The notes below the pieces were generated by a model. That model was not told where the DNA came from. It saw only the letters and a program-made list of their open reading frames with translations, and ran no database searches. A DNA stretch of 64,000 bases, from the NCBI GenBank assembly GCA_003194525.1, contig NBIV01000140.1, forward strand, positions 1 through 64,000, written 5' to 3'. The position numbers were made by a program, and so were the translations under genes. Numbering within the stretch: the stretch's first letter is position 1; each line of letters opens with the position of its first letter. Of this stretch, positions 32,801 to 45,046 are shown one piece after another. Source of the DNA: Gracilariopsis chorda. Its lineage: Eukaryota; Rhodophyta; Florideophyceae; Gracilariales; Gracilariaceae.

Positions 32801-35433
32801 TCACGCTGAGTCATCTGTAGCTAGATTCTTTTACGTAAAACAAATTAGAAGTAGAAAGCTTACCGTCTTTTGTGAATAGAGTAGAACTCATTGATGACCA
32901 AAATCGCCTCCTCGTTCGTGAGCATCACAAGCCACGTAGAAATTGTCTACTATCCTGTATACAAAGCAATCAAGTTTGGTATCATTGAACGTAGCAGCTA
33001 GAAGGGTACTGCCCTCACATAGGAGCCTTCAAAAATACTAATTTAGTTCAATTGCCTGCTTTGTAGTACGTCAGAAGCTGTGCATGTCGGGTTTAGGATT
33101 GCTAGCTCTTTCTGCTTCTTCTTACGGAACCCTATTCATATCCTGATATGATTTCTCGAAATGCTTCCAGACCGTTCTATTGCCTCAACAACTTCTCTCT
33201 CGCGGTTTTAAATTTATGTTTTTAGTTTCACCTAAAGATGTATATGAAACAGCTTGAGCTCAAATATTCATGTCAACCACTCCTTTTCATTCTTTTTGAT
33301 TACATGAATCGATTAATATTGATCTTTGTATAAATCTTTTGCATCTAGTCATCCTCGTACACTTTCAATCACCCAATAGAATCCTAGGCCTGCGCACTCA
33401 AGAAAAATACTCATGACTAGTAAATCACTCCTATTCTTTGCAAGCGTTATGGTTCGAATGGAATCATCACAAGCTCTGAGCTTCCACGTACTAGGCTCGA
33501 GAGTGCAAAAGCTATTCTTCCAGCCCGCTCCGGAGTGAGTCCATAACTGCTCTCAGCTTCAAACGAGGAATCAAATCAGGCTGGTCGCTTGCTTTTAATG
33601 GGCTCGTAACAAATGTATCCGGTTAATTTGTCATGTGCCTCCACGGATTTGCGAGGACATTTCGTTTCCTCGACTTATCCCCGTTATGCAGGAATAATGT
33701 ACAATCTGGAAGGATTATCTCACTGATTAAAGCTTTTATCTTCAGAAGGATAAATAAAGCAGGGATGAGAGGCTATGCCATGATTCCTTTGAGACAGATT
33801 AGTAGAAAGGATAGCTTGCAAGGTCGCGAAAGTTCTCTCGAGAAATGCTTGGGAGATTCTCACGATTCTCCACGATGTCCAACACCACTAGTCCGTTTTG
33901 CGTAGCTCAGCTTGTCTTCTTCTACATTTGGTTTCCGTTTCGTGACAAAAACCTATTGTATGCATGCCATAGTCGATTCATCAACGGTTCTGGTTGCCGG
34001 GGATCCACATACCACGTTCTGCTCTAGAATACCCCCGCATCTCTGAAAGGTTGATGACAAACGGAAAAGAGCCTTGATAGCACTGTTGAGATACTCCTTC
34101 TGGATGCCTACCCACTTGATGCCTACCCACTTCCATTGCCCTGCAGAATACTAGAAGCGTGAGGTAAGCCAGTAACTCGTCGCTTCATGAGCGTATCTCA
34201 CTGCCCACACGGAGCGTTCTTGTGGCTTTCTTAAAACATTCTACGTGTATCTGTTTCAGGCGGTTTCGCTCCCCAATTCCGAGGATACGTATCCACTCCA
34301 GAAGATATTCTCCATTTCAAGGCTAAGTTCCCCGAGTAGACTTTCCCCTTCAGTGAAACCTACAGTGCCTTCTAACCTTTGAAAGGTTCGGCACATCAGG
34401 GCGGGAGATTTATGCAACCTTGTTATTGTAGAAAGTTTCAAGATGCCGCAAACTTAGGATATGGTTGTGGCTGAACTAGAATGCCATACTCCTAGGAGTT
34501 TGTTGTGGGTAGCTGGTGGGATCTTTCGACAAGATAGTTCACACGTAAACAATGCTTTCACGTTGCAGGTAGATAAGCTGTTAGGTTGTGTCGTGAGTAC
34601 CATTCGCATTTCGGTATTTATCTGCGGCGTCAGAGACAACTTCTTCCTCTCCTTGAGCATTCTACTTCGAAGAACTTACCCTGGAGCATACGTCTTCTAT
34701 ACATGTCTTTATCGTCGATCGTAGAGTTATCAACCGAAAGTCGGAACGGATGAGACAGGATGAGGAAATGAAGCCAAGAGATTGGGTTCCTGGACAACTC
34801 AAGCCAAAACTCTTGCGAACAACACAACAAGGTTCAGGTCAACTCAAATAGTTTCTCCAAAGCAAACTCAACTCGTCTCCTTTCCAAATCACCAATCAGA
34901 ACTCAACCATAAGACCAGAGAGTTACGGAACGTCACCCACGAGAATGTAAAATGCTATAATGGGCACCCAAGATTGTGATGTCGGCTTGCGTGCGCAATG
35001 CGGAATGTAGGCTAGCAAAGGGGGTTGTTTCTCACCACATGTTTGGACCGTAGTGTTGTCCGAAAGGGAAGATTGGCGGACATGTTCAGACCCGTCGCAG
35101 CCACGGCGTGCGTCGTCGAAGTCGCAACAATTTGGAGTGGGCAACGAAAGGAAGGTTGTTCAAGCATTCCAGCATGTTCGCTGACGGACTGTCGAATAGT
35201 GTGTAATTGAATCATAAGCTTCGATGTAGCCTAAACTTTAGCTCGAACTCGCTAATACTATACATTGGGAAGGTCCTGAAGTTTTGAAGCATCGCGGGCA
35301 AGGATTGCTACATAGGAGGACAGTAATGGAGCCCTCAACTTTCAAAGTTCTGGGCTGCAGTTCGTAACACGCATGTCACATTTTCAAGTAGGCTCTTCAA
35401 AAACTGGGACTCAATCACATGTTTTGGAGGCAT

Positions 35434-35435
<2 letters not shown>

Positions 35436-35495
<60 letters not shown>
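35436..35495. repeat. (GT)n microsatellite, about 60 bp
   Basis: An almost uninterrupted GT dinucleotide run of roughly 30 units. It creates artificial Cys-Val and Thr-His ORFs on the two strands, which are not genes. Confidence 0.95.
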
Positions 35496-35497
<2 letters not shown>

Positions 35498-35786
35498 TTA
35501 CGGGCACGTGCCCCTAATCCCAAGGCAACGGTATTCGCTTTCTACAAGTAGAATGCTAATTATCTATTCGACGGCCAAATTCCCCTAATAGATCCAATTG
35601 CATCTCTATTTGGCTTCCTCATCCGGCGTAACTTTATAGTGTTCTATAGCCTTTTCGGAGGGTCGGCACACCTCGACGGGCGGAACTGCATGTGCCCTGA
35701 GCGGGACTCGCTAGTACCTTACAGTGGTCCCTCACGACAACGGTATCCAGCGCAAAGCGATTTAGCATCGTGATTCCAGATGGGTT

Positions 35787-35851
35787 ACGACAACTTTGAC
35801 GCCCCAGGCACGACAACTTTGACGCCCCAGGCATTCGTTGCCAGGCATTCG
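35787..35851. repeat. Nested small tandem duplications
   Basis: ACGACAACTTTGACGCCCC occurs twice with a 23-bp period, and CCAGGCATTCGTTG occurs twice immediately after. They look like recent replication-slippage products. Confidence 0.75.
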
Positions 35852-38800
35852 TTGAACAGTTTCCAATATCAATGCGTGCACGCAGATTAAATGTCACGTT
35901 TTGCACATGCGGTCACGACAAACTTCGGAATGCATTGGCAACCCACACATCACGGGAGGTGAGCTATGGTACGCCGGTACCCGTTACTATAAGTTTCGCT
36001 TGTTTCGAGTCTCAACGTTCATATATCCGTGCAACTCACGCAGTGCATATAAAACGTCGGAGCTCTCTAAGTGCGAACAACATTTCTCAAATTGGAAATC
36101 CCTATGCGCATCAACCCGTGAAGCTTGAGGTAGGCATCCCCCTCAGTCTTTCAACATTACACGCCCTTTCGAATCGGATCTCGGGTCCCGAGTTGAATGT
36201 TCTGGCATATGCGGCAAGAGCAAGAACGACGTTGCATTCTCCCCCCATATCCCAGAGCTTCCAACTCGATACATGAGATGGTCTTTTCGTTTCGAAGAAT
36301 CGAATTGATTCTTGGCGCGTTATCATGCTTCCTTCATGTGATCTTTTCTCAGCCGGCCGTCTTTATCGGTTTGCAGTGTCTATAGTTGATGAAATTCCTA
36401 CATCATTCCCCTTCGCAAGGCGATTTCGGAATTGGCGCTTAAGTGAACGTTCCAAAACATGTGCGTGATGAAGGTTGACCAGCTAGTATGTTTCTTCATA
36501 ATGGAATAACATGACTAGTCTACCTGTCTACATGTGGCATATTGGGATCTGGAACAAATCGTTTGTCTGCATACCGTGTTGGAGGCGAAATGGTGACGGA
36601 AAAATCTACTACGCGAGTCTAGGTTGGTCAGTTCTAATTGCCTGAAAGATCTGCACACACGCATTTCACAAAAGAAACGAGACGGGTTCATTATGGCTAC
36701 CACGGAATTCATGAGCTCTGAGAAATTGGACTTTCGGAGATAGACAACCAAACTTTGAAGTTAAAAGCTTGTACTAGAGAGTCACAACAGTCATTGAACG
36801 ATTCTTCAAGCCTGTATCACCCGATAAATATTCTTTCCTTCTAACGGGAAGAGAAGTCCTGTGAGAAGAAGTCACATCGTCAGGTTTATCATCTTGCACC
36901 ATACCCTTTGATTGCGTTAACATCATTCTGACATTATGCTGATGATGTCAATAACTGTGCACCTGTCTTATATTCTCTCATTCATTGAAACTTGTATGCA
37001 CTGGCTCTTGTCGTTGTGGGGCCCGCAACGTATGTATCAAAAGAGTGAGAAAGAAAGCTGGGCTGCGCTCGAAGTGTGGGAAAACTGTATACTTGTGACC
37101 ACAAGATCGTGTTGCGCACCTCACCATCTTCAGAGTTAACGCTTGCAAGCCTTATTTTGCCGTAATCTGCAGTCATGCTAGAACTAAAGATTGTTCTCTA
37201 GAAGCACCATTCAAGCCCAGAAGCGTGACTCAATGCGTAAACTGCGTAAGAGTGGCAGCAAACTGTACCACTACTCGTAGTTGAAGCCTTCAACCTGTTG
37301 ATGTCTTACACAGGAGCCTAAGCAACCGAGCTGCCCACTCTTCAACCGGTGCATGGTGAGAATTAACGACTAACCTGTTTCTTCATTGGCTGCTCTGAAC
37401 GAAGCTCAACGTTTTTAAGTGAGCGAGAAAAAGAAAAGAAAAGAATACAGATTTCTTTGGAAGAGGATCATGTTCGAACGCAGTTAACGCACCTACGCCC
37501 ATTTCGCAGATCAATACCATAGGTGGTGTGAAAGCACGTCGCGCTGACATTCACCGCCCGATCGCTGTGACAATTATCTTCAGAGTTATGAATTGTGAGG
37601 CGTTTCGAAAGAAACAGAGATAGAAAGTTGAATTTATGAGCACGCCGAGAGTCTGGTGAAGAAAACGTACTGAAGGAAGTGTCGTACGTGAGATGCTAGC
37701 CGAGCATGAATGAAGATCGGAGATGCTATTTGGTCGAACACCACTCTGATGCACGAAAGAAATGAATACTATGATATTGATCACAAAAGACAAGAGCACT
37801 TCAGGAGGGAAACAACATCTTGGCCAGCGCTTCAAATTGTGTCTAATGAGAGCAGGTGAGTTGTTGAAACAGGACCCCTTTCGGAATTTTGGTGGTCCAG
37901 GTGTTTGCAGGTTGTACGGATTTTGTGGTACAGATTTCAAGTTTTCGGTAGTACGACACGACAACTAGTGTAGCCAGATGACCCGTTCTCTGGTCCTCGG
38001 AAGTGTGTGTGTGTGGCGCAGGTGAATTCTCTTCACGTTCGACTGCTTCTCAGTTATCATTATCTGTGGCAAAATGGGTGGTCCATTTGAGCCGTGCTTC
38101 AATTTGAGCCTTCCGGGAGGGCTAGCAATCCTAACCTTTTCAGTCTTCCAGCCAAATAGCTTCTCCGTGTGGTGGGTTTTAGAGTACGAGGGAGACCGAC
38201 AGTGCCCACCTCTTCCAGAACTGCTTCAGGTTCGCCACTGCTGAGCTAAAAATAGCAACCAATTTTGGTTACACACGAGACCACGGAGGTTTGTGCTCCG
38301 AACAAAGTCTCATGTACAGAATAGGTCAGTTCAGTTCGAGTGGAGTACCATTGCAACTCTAGCAAATCCCTTATGCTCTGTTCGCGTTGTTTTGGGGGAG
38401 GATCCCCAATATTTCTTTTGCTACATGAGTCGAATGGGTTCAAAATCTTTCCCAGACTTTGCGTCGTCTCGGTAGTAGCTTTAACTGCGCTAGAAGGTCG
38501 GAGAGAAATCTCTCCGAAAGAGATTTGTCCCTATGGAGTAACCTATGGAAACCAAAGTCCCTCGAGAAGTCAATAGTTCATCAGGTAAGAAAGGATTGCG
38601 GTCATGTGGCAACGCGTTTGCCGCCTCCTGATGGGGGCTGCATAAGAACACATCACTTCTCAAACACTAGTGTAATAACAGCTCTAGGATGTAGTGAGGC
38701 AATAAGAAGCAAAACAAGAATCCCTGTCATTCGCCTATCAGATGAGAAATGAACAGATCAAAGGCGTTAACCGGAATCCGTCTCCCCCCGCTCTTGTGGG

Positions 38801-40547
38801 AAAAGGGGCGCGACAATCGATGATGGCTTAGGTCTTTCGATATCGATTACATTTGCTTCGGTTGCTGGACTTGATATTTCTAATGTCGATACTTGCACCC
38901 ATCCAATATTAGAGATATTACGCAGGTAAAACTTATATCACGGGTTTAACCTTGGTAACCCTTGATAATGGAATCATGAATGTTTATGGCAGATTAAATG
39001 CTCTAGAGCATGTCTACCTGGTGAGTCTATTCAGCTATTTCGTTGCACAAATGTATGAAAACGATTGGGTCACTACAGGTTTAAAATTTACGCTACAATG
39101 GCGCTGTGCAGTCCTACCCTATCGGTTCTTATGTTCTCCTGCTTCCTTCCTTTATCACTGACTTCGCCTGTCGTCTGCATCACCCAAATAACGTCTTTCT
39201 TTCACCAATCTGTCGTTCCCGCCGTGTATCGAAAGTCGGCAACCGACCCAACGTCTCTCGTGATCTTGAATCTGCGAAGAGCTGGGATTGTGGTGGAAAG
39301 GACGGATGAAAAGTGCGATTCTGCAACGGATTGAGGTGGGAAAGGCACACAATGCTGAAGTAGAGAACGACTCACTGAGAAAACGCGGAGGTGGAAGCAA
39401 TAGATCCTGCTGTGGGCGTCATTGCGACAGCAGGGACGGGGGGAAGTGGTCGACTGGGACTTTACGTCGTGGGGACCTTGGCAACGATGGCGGACGAAGA
39501 AACTGCGGTAATGCCCAGTCTAAAAATGCTCGATGAAAGACATTCTTTTCAATGGCTTGTTGGCTCAAACTACTTGTATGTTAAAAGACATAGAGGTATT
39601 CTTTTGGAGAAGTTGCCGCGGTAATTTCCAAGAAACTCGTACGGATTTGTGTGCTTTCCATTCGCTTTCAAAGTACGCGGAGGATTGTACGGAGTTCCAA
39701 AAGTACTCACCTGGGTGATTCGGCTGTCGTCAAGGTGACGTCCAGGCACCGCATTGCAACCGAAGTCAAGCTATCTGCGAAATGTAAGTTGGGAAGCATG
39801 AACAACAGCCTGTCGCGCTAATGACACGTCATCTTGGAGCAAATCATTTTGGTGGCCTTCTAATTTAGAAAACTAAACGTATCCCACCCAAAAACTGTGT
39901 CGGAAGGCTTACATTTCTTTTGCTGTAAGCTCAGCGCGGCTGCCCTCTCGCTGGCCGAAATGTTTGTAATTGGAGGATTTGGAGGGTTGGGCTGCGAACC
40001 GCCAATTCAGCGCAACGGGCAGGCGCAGTGGGAGTACGCACCACCGGCCTTTTGCACGCTGCTGTTTCTCGCCGCCTGTCTGTCGCTGCGCCGACTCGCA
40101 TTTCGGAACCGCTTCGGACACGCCCAACCACTACACCCATCCTTCCCCGTACACCCCCTCCTACCACGTTTCCATCACCGACACCTTCAACATCGCCTTC
40201 TTCTTCCCACCCTTCATCTCCCCGCTCTTCCGGCTCCCACAAAGCGCGTTTGTACGCCGCAGCGCATTTCATTTGCTTGCGCATATCAAAACGTTTTCTG
40301 GTACCGTTGCCCGGTTTCGCTTCGCTTCATAGTTCAATCGACTCGGTCGGAGCTGTGAACAAACCTTTTTATACAACGGATAACATATCAACTTTCCTGC
40401 CCCGTTTGTTATACCCGTCGTTTGTTTCACCAAGTCTCCGACGTTTCTTCTTGCTCACCACCTACCCCCGCGCCCCGTCCGTCCACAACACCGGCCCCTA
40501 CCTTCTCGATGCCCGACAACAACAACACACAGCTATAAACCCGAAAC

Positions 40548-42056
40548 ATGAATGATGACAACCCAGATCGTGTCGGAACAACACCATGGCAATCCAATCA
40601 GCCCCCACAAGTCCAACCCCGCACCGCAACCCAAGACGAGTTTGTGTTTCGTCTAACCCAAGATCGCGTAGCCAGACAACTGAGAATACTCGAACTCCAT
40701 CAGATTCCATCTCTCTCCGATGTGCGAGATGATGTTGAAATGCTTGTCACCATTCTAGATCGCATCCAGAAAAAATACCGCAACCGAGGCCGCTTTCATC
40801 TTATCATGGAGAACGAGGTTCGTTCCTCCGAACAAGAACAGTCGCAATCATCCGAAAACCCTCACGTTGAAACCCGTATTCTCTTTTCCCCGACCATTTC
40901 GTTTCAAGGCTCGGATCGGAGGCCCATTGCCGAGAGACTAGCGGATTGTCTCACCGCTTTTGCACTCCTCGATAAGAGACACCCTCACTCTACTTCATAT
41001 GCATTAGAGTATCCATTGGGAAACGTCCCATGTCCCTCACCGCTTCCACCACCTCATCCTCCTTTTGCAATCCCCCATTGGTACCCCGGAAAAGAGTACC
41101 TGCAGCACGAAGTAACTGAACAGCGGTGGCAAGAACTCATTCAATCGAAGCTTTTCATCAACAGGCAACTCGCCCGACACTTCTCAACCCGAGATGTTCA
41201 TGACGTATCCCAGATGTACAAGCGCTTTTTCAAGACCTTGCACCTTCGCATAAAGGCTTTGAACAAGTGTCGTATGCCGCGCACACTTGTCTATGCTGAG
41301 TTCACCCCACCATGGATTCGAAGGCGTATATGCGTCGGTGAACAAACTTCGTATCTAGTTCGCCTTACCATTCCGGATCTTCGCAATCAAAGAAATCGAG
41401 CGGGTTACCAGCGTATGGCCTTCATTCTTGCCGCGTTTTACGAGATTGAACCCATGTTTTCTAGAGAGATATTAGAAACTCTTCTTCGCAGCTATCCCCC
41501 TGTTGAACCGGGTTCTCAGTCCAGGAAACGACCAATGCATCCTTCTCAAATGGTGGCCACTGCAAAGGCCATGGCGCGGAAGAAGCGACAATTAGCTCAG
41601 ACGCAGGCCCCTGGAAATGAGGCCCAGGGGCTAGAAGTAATTGATCAATCTCCACAGGAAGCCGTGGAAGAGCAACCGCAAACTGCCGTGGAAGAGCAAC
41701 CGCAACAACTTGTTGCAGAGGAGCAACAAGATCCTCAGCAGACTGATGAAGTGGAAAAACAACTTCCAGTGACTGAAGAGCCAGCGCAGGCTAATCCAGA
41801 GCCGGAAGAAGATGGGGACGGTCGAATTTTGGAATCCCAGCCTAGCCAAGACGCGGAGCACCCTGCGGAACTTGTTTGTGGGGCTGGAGCCGACTGTTTA
41901 ATTCTTCGCAAGGACGTTGTACATTCCCAGGACGCTCCTGCTGTTACCGGGCAATGTACAAAATGTCGCTGCCCGCTGCACGATTTGTGTGGCGGTGGTG
42001 AGAAAGGAGGCATGTTGTGTAGAGGTTGCAAAGGACCAGGACAGCTACCGCAGTAA
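40548..42056 (+). CDS. Hypothetical protein with Gln/Glu-rich linker and C-terminal Cys/His zinc-binding module
   Basis: This 502-residue intronless frame starts at an ATG after a long pyrimidine-rich leader. Residues about 25-325 form a folded-looking region with many Arg and aromatic residues and a Pro-rich insert (CPSPLPPPHPP) but no family I recognise. Residues about 326-430 are low complexity, rich in Gln and Glu, with the 8-residue unit AVEEQPQ repeated. The C terminus has a Cys/His cluster: CGAGADC, then CTKCRCPLHDLC and CRGC, a layout like small zinc fingers of PHD or transposase Cys-rich type. It could be a nuclear DNA- or chromatin-binding protein, or part of an unrecognised mobile element. 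Confidence 0.65.
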   Translation: MNDDNPDRVGTTPWQSNQPPQVQPRTATQDEFVFRLTQDRVARQLRILELHQIPSLSDVRDDVEMLVTILDRIQKKYRNRGRFHLIMENEVRSSEQEQSQSSENPHVETRILFSPTISFQGSDRRPIAERLADCLTAFALLDKRHPHSTSYALEYPLGNVPCPSPLPPPHPPFAIPHWYPGKEYLQHEVTEQRWQELIQSKLFINRQLARHFSTRDVHDVSQMYKRFFKTLHLRIKALNKCRMPRTLVYAEFTPPWIRRRICVGEQTSYLVRLTIPDLRNQRNRAGYQRMAFILAAFYEIEPMFSREILETLLRSYPPVEPGSQSRKRPMHPSQMVATAKAMARKKRQLAQTQAPGNEAQGLEVIDQSPQEAVEEQPQTAVEEQPQQLVAEEQQDPQQTDEVEKQLPVTEEPAQANPEPEEDGDGRILESQPSQDAEHPAELVCGAGADCLILRKDVVHSQDAPAVTGQCTKCRCPLHDLCGGGEKGGMLCRGCKGPGQLPQ

Positions 42057-42185
42057 AATCTCTTCAAACGAATACGCTGCATGTAGAGGTGTTATACACG
42101 AAAGTTTTGATACAAAGCTATCAAGTCTAAATGTACAAAGCCTGTTGTGTACTCTTAATACAGAAAACTCGGCAGTCTCGATGTC

Positions 42186-43850
42186 TCAGAGCTCAGCAGC
42201 TCTCTCGAATGATGGTGGAATAATCTTCACGGTACCGTTTTCGTAAAATGGAGGAGGTTGCAGCACACGCGTTCCATGTGCAATAGCCCTAAGCTTCATC
42301 AAATCTGACGCGCTAGGAATATCATTTCCACAATGAAGGAGAATGTCTGCCAAACTGTGGGGGGTCTCGTTCTGACATATATCTCCATACACTGTTCTTC
42401 GGATCAAGAGGTTGTTCAGTTTTTCAGGGTCTACTCTGTCGGCCTTTGAACATCCCAGGATTTGAGCCAAGGTCTCAATGCTAACGTTCGTCTTACGGGC
42501 ACGACGGATCATCTGTGCCCTTCTACATCTCCGAGCTTCACCAAAGTCGGCCCACTTTTCCACTAACTCCACCACTGGAGCGTCGTTTTCCGCAGACAGA
42601 CGCTTACCCTTTGGATCGTTTTTTTCTGGCCCAAGACAGTAGGCAGTTAGGATATCGCAGTTGCATATCTCAATGTAATAACCGTCCGGATCTCGAATGA
42701 AGTACTGCTTGACGATCTTATCACTGGTATTACTCTCGTTCGTGCCTTGACCAGCATCGGCAGCCTTCGGTACGGAGACGTTCTGTTGGAATGGAACTTG
42801 CATCCTTCGCAAGATCTCTGGCACCATCTCAATTTCTAAGGTCTCGATGCTAATGTGACCAACGATTAGATCATCTCCGCTTGGCACTATCGGCGTTCCC
42901 TTAATCAAGTGCAGTTCAAGATTACCCATTGTGAACCAAGCCCCGTGACGATCGAAGTTCGGGCGACGAATCTGCTGAAATCCGAGCACATTTGAATAGA
43001 AAGCCGCGCTTCGCCCAACGTCACTGACGATTAGTGCGATATGATTTGCTTTGTAAACGAGGCTCCCCAGCCCACGTTTCTCGCGTCCCTTGGACCAATG
43101 CAAGAACGGGTTGTCATCTGGGTTACGAGGCGGGTTCCGTTCTGCTTCCAGTAACTTCGCAGCATGTTCCAAATCAGAAATGGTAACCTTAGAGTCGGAG
43201 TTGAAGTCAAACAATTTCAGTACATCTTGCACTGCCTGCGGCATATCTGCAATGTGAATGACACAATGACCTTCGTCGTTTTCTTCATTGAAAAATACTC
43301 CAGTTTCAGCGGCCTTCGCATCATTTGCAGAACTGCAGGATTCTACACATGCGTCCGCACGACCGGAGTTGTTGGATATATGAGAGTACTGTTTCTGTGT
43401 GCCAAAAGATGGAGAACAGCCCCCCAGTTCGTTCATCAGTTTGACGAATTCAGGAAACGTGATGCGGCCGTTTCCATCACTGTCATACACGGTGATCATT
43501 TCATCCACAACACAATCTACGCCGCTCATTCCTAGACTTGTCATGACATGGCAGAGCTTGGCGGCAGTGATGTACCCTGAAGAATCGAGGTCCAAGGCGT
43601 CAAAGAGTTCTTTGTAGCGTGCTTCTGCTGAGTCAGCAGATCTTACGTCGGAAGAGGGCAGGACTTCACGGGGTTGATCCTTTATCCCTTCGGTATTGCA
43701 AATCACTCTCTCAGGTCGAGGTTGGATTTCCTGTTTGATAGTCCCCGAACAGATATCGGCGCAAGTAGACTGCACGGTCGTTGATGCTGACCATTTGTTA
43801 CTTGTAGTGACGCAGGTTAGCGTATCTTCAAAATTCACTAGGCATGCCAT
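42186..43850 (-). CDS. EF-hand and glyoxalase (VOC) fusion protein
   Basis: The ATG at 43850 gives 554 residues; a TTG two codons upstream is not needed. An EF-hand pair lies at about residues 87-98 (DLDSSGYITAAK, last ligand Lys instead of Glu) and 123-134 (DSDGNGRITFPE, canonical). A weaker third loop is near 215 (DFNSDSKVTISD). A vicinal-oxygen-chelate (glyoxalase/bleomycin-resistance fold) domain follows at about 268-398, with NHIALIVSDVGRSAAFY, LELHLIKG and YFIRDPDGYYIEI. The last 120 residues (RCRRAQMIRRARKTNVSIETL and on) are helical and basic, with no family recognised. The arrangement suggests a calcium-regulated VOC enzyme, perhaps detoxifying a reactive aldehyde; the substrate is unknown. 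Confidence 0.82.
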   Translation of the reverse strand: MACLVNFEDTLTCVTTSNKWSASTTVQSTCADICSGTIKQEIQPRPERVICNTEGIKDQPREVLPSSDVRSADSAEARYKELFDALDLDSSGYITAAKLCHVMTSLGMSGVDCVVDEMITVYDSDGNGRITFPEFVKLMNELGGCSPSFGTQKQYSHISNNSGRADACVESCSSANDAKAAETGVFFNEENDEGHCVIHIADMPQAVQDVLKLFDFNSDSKVTISDLEHAAKLLEAERNPPRNPDDNPFLHWSKGREKRGLGSLVYKANHIALIVSDVGRSAAFYSNVLGFQQIRRPNFDRHGAWFTMGNLELHLIKGTPIVPSGDDLIVGHISIETLEIEMVPEILRRMQVPFQQNVSVPKAADAGQGTNESNTSDKIVKQYFIRDPDGYYIEICNCDILTAYCLGPEKNDPKGKRLSAENDAPVVELVEKWADFGEARRCRRAQMIRRARKTNVSIETLAQILGCSKADRVDPEKLNNLLIRRTVYGDICQNETPHSLADILLHCGNDIPSASDLMKLRAIAHGTRVLQPPPFYENGTVKIIPPSFERAAEL

Positions 43851-43974
43851 GGTCAATGTGTGCTAGGAACGAGACAGTGAATCAAATGCTGCCGAGTGAG
43901 AGTACAAAGCGGTTCCTTGAGGCGGGGGATGAAGGGGATGGGTGGAATGGAAGTTATGGGTGCGTCTTCTCCTC

Positions 43975-43980
43975 TTTATA
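43975..43980 (-). promoter_or_regulatory. TATA box upstream of the EF-hand/VOC gene
   Basis: The minus strand reads TTGTATAAAGAGG, about 125 bases before the ATG at 43850. The spacing suits a TATA box plus a leader of about 95 bases. Confidence 0.45.
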
Positions 43981-45006
43981 CAACAAGAGCCGAAGTAGAT
44001 ATGTTCGTCATATTTGTCACGTGAATTGTCATCATGTCCCATTGCCGTAGGTCGTGTATCTCGTTATGTGGAGCAAGTCTCGATGATGCCATCGATGTAC
44101 GCTGTTACATATCTAAAGACCCTCGTGACTATGTTGCATGCCGCCAAAGCAGATGTCGCTCTAGAGAGACATCACTTCGAAAACGCTTCCTCCCCTTTAC
44201 CTTCACGTCCAATGAATAGTGAGAATATGGTCAGATAAGCTATGATATATCTGGAAAGAGAGGTGTTTTCGCGGAACAACCCCTAAATCGTCTTAAGGAT
44301 TATGGGCACGGCCCAAAGGCACATGCTGCGTGTGCACTCAAGCCTTCTCTGGGTAATATTTTCCACACGACGTAATCTTTTGCATCAATAGTCGTGTCCT
44401 CGGTACATAGAATACTACACTTGTAGAAATCCAATGGTTCAAGGGTTGGCAAGCTCTCTGCAGAGATGCTGGGGTTTCTACGTTGAGTATCAACGCCACA
44501 GCTACCGTGGGTGAAACGAAATCTTTATGCTGTCACAAGCAAATACTACGCACGGGCGGACGTGTTGCGGATCCCAGTGCCTCAGTAGATTGATGATTTC
44601 ATGACGTCAACATTTCCGTAGTCGCGTATATACATATCTTATTACCGACCAAGAGTTCCTTGCATGTCTTTTTATCCCTAGGGAAAGTGATCTCGGGTAT
44701 TCGTGGCCTTGTATGGAGCAAAAGATGGCTTCACCCGCAATGAAAGAACTCGTTATGGCAATAAACATTCTCCGAAAGCTGTGTGGGAGCTCGCCCAGTC
44801 GTCTTACAAACTGTACCGCAAATGATGGTGCACCGATAGAAAAATCCCACCCCCAGTGGTGTGGTGGTACAGAATAAAACATAATTAAAAAGGTCAATTT
44901 TTGAATTTGGTCGGCGCGCTGATAGTGAGAGAGCAAGACGATGACTCTTTACTGTCAATCATCCTTACAGTACAAAACTGTACGTGCGACCTGTTGGATA
45001 GAAAGT

Positions 45007-45046
45007 GCTTGGCGCCGTTTACGGTCGACGGCGCCAAGCGTTTTTT
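45007..45046 (+). terminator. GC-rich hairpin followed by T6
   Basis: GCTTGGCGCCGT (45007-45018) and ACGGCGCCAAGC (45028-45039) are perfect 12-bp inverted repeats around a 9-base loop, followed by G and six T residues. In bacteria this would be called an intrinsic terminator. In a nuclear genome it could be the 3' end of an RNA polymerase III transcript, since T4 or longer terminates Pol III, or chance. No clear A and B boxes were found upstream. Confidence 0.4.

Larger units (their letters stand above)
29804..40547. other. 10.7-kb gene-poor region
   Basis: No frame over this whole stretch shows a recognisable domain; ORFs are under 175 codons and mutually overlapping. Much of 31.9-39 kb is AT-richer than the gene-rich core. 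Simple structures are present: a perfect 8-bp hairpin GCATCCCG-AGC-CGGGATGC (29977-29995), a GGTACC-type repeat (30103-30122), a 15-bp duplication TTGATGCCTACCCAC near 34108, a (GT)n microsatellite (35436-35495) and a 23-bp tandem duplication near 35787. The final 400 bases are pyrimidine-rich and look like the leader of the gene at 40548. It may be old transposon debris. Confidence 0.5.

Noticed and set aside
35335-35588. ORFs with long Thr-His or Cys-Val runs
   Set aside because: They are translations of the (GT)n microsatellite.
40028-40555. 175-codon ORF upstream of the zinc-finger protein gene
   Set aside because: It is low complexity (Pro, Thr, Ser) because it reads a pyrimidine-rich leader; a second frame over the same DNA (39897-40358) is equally open.
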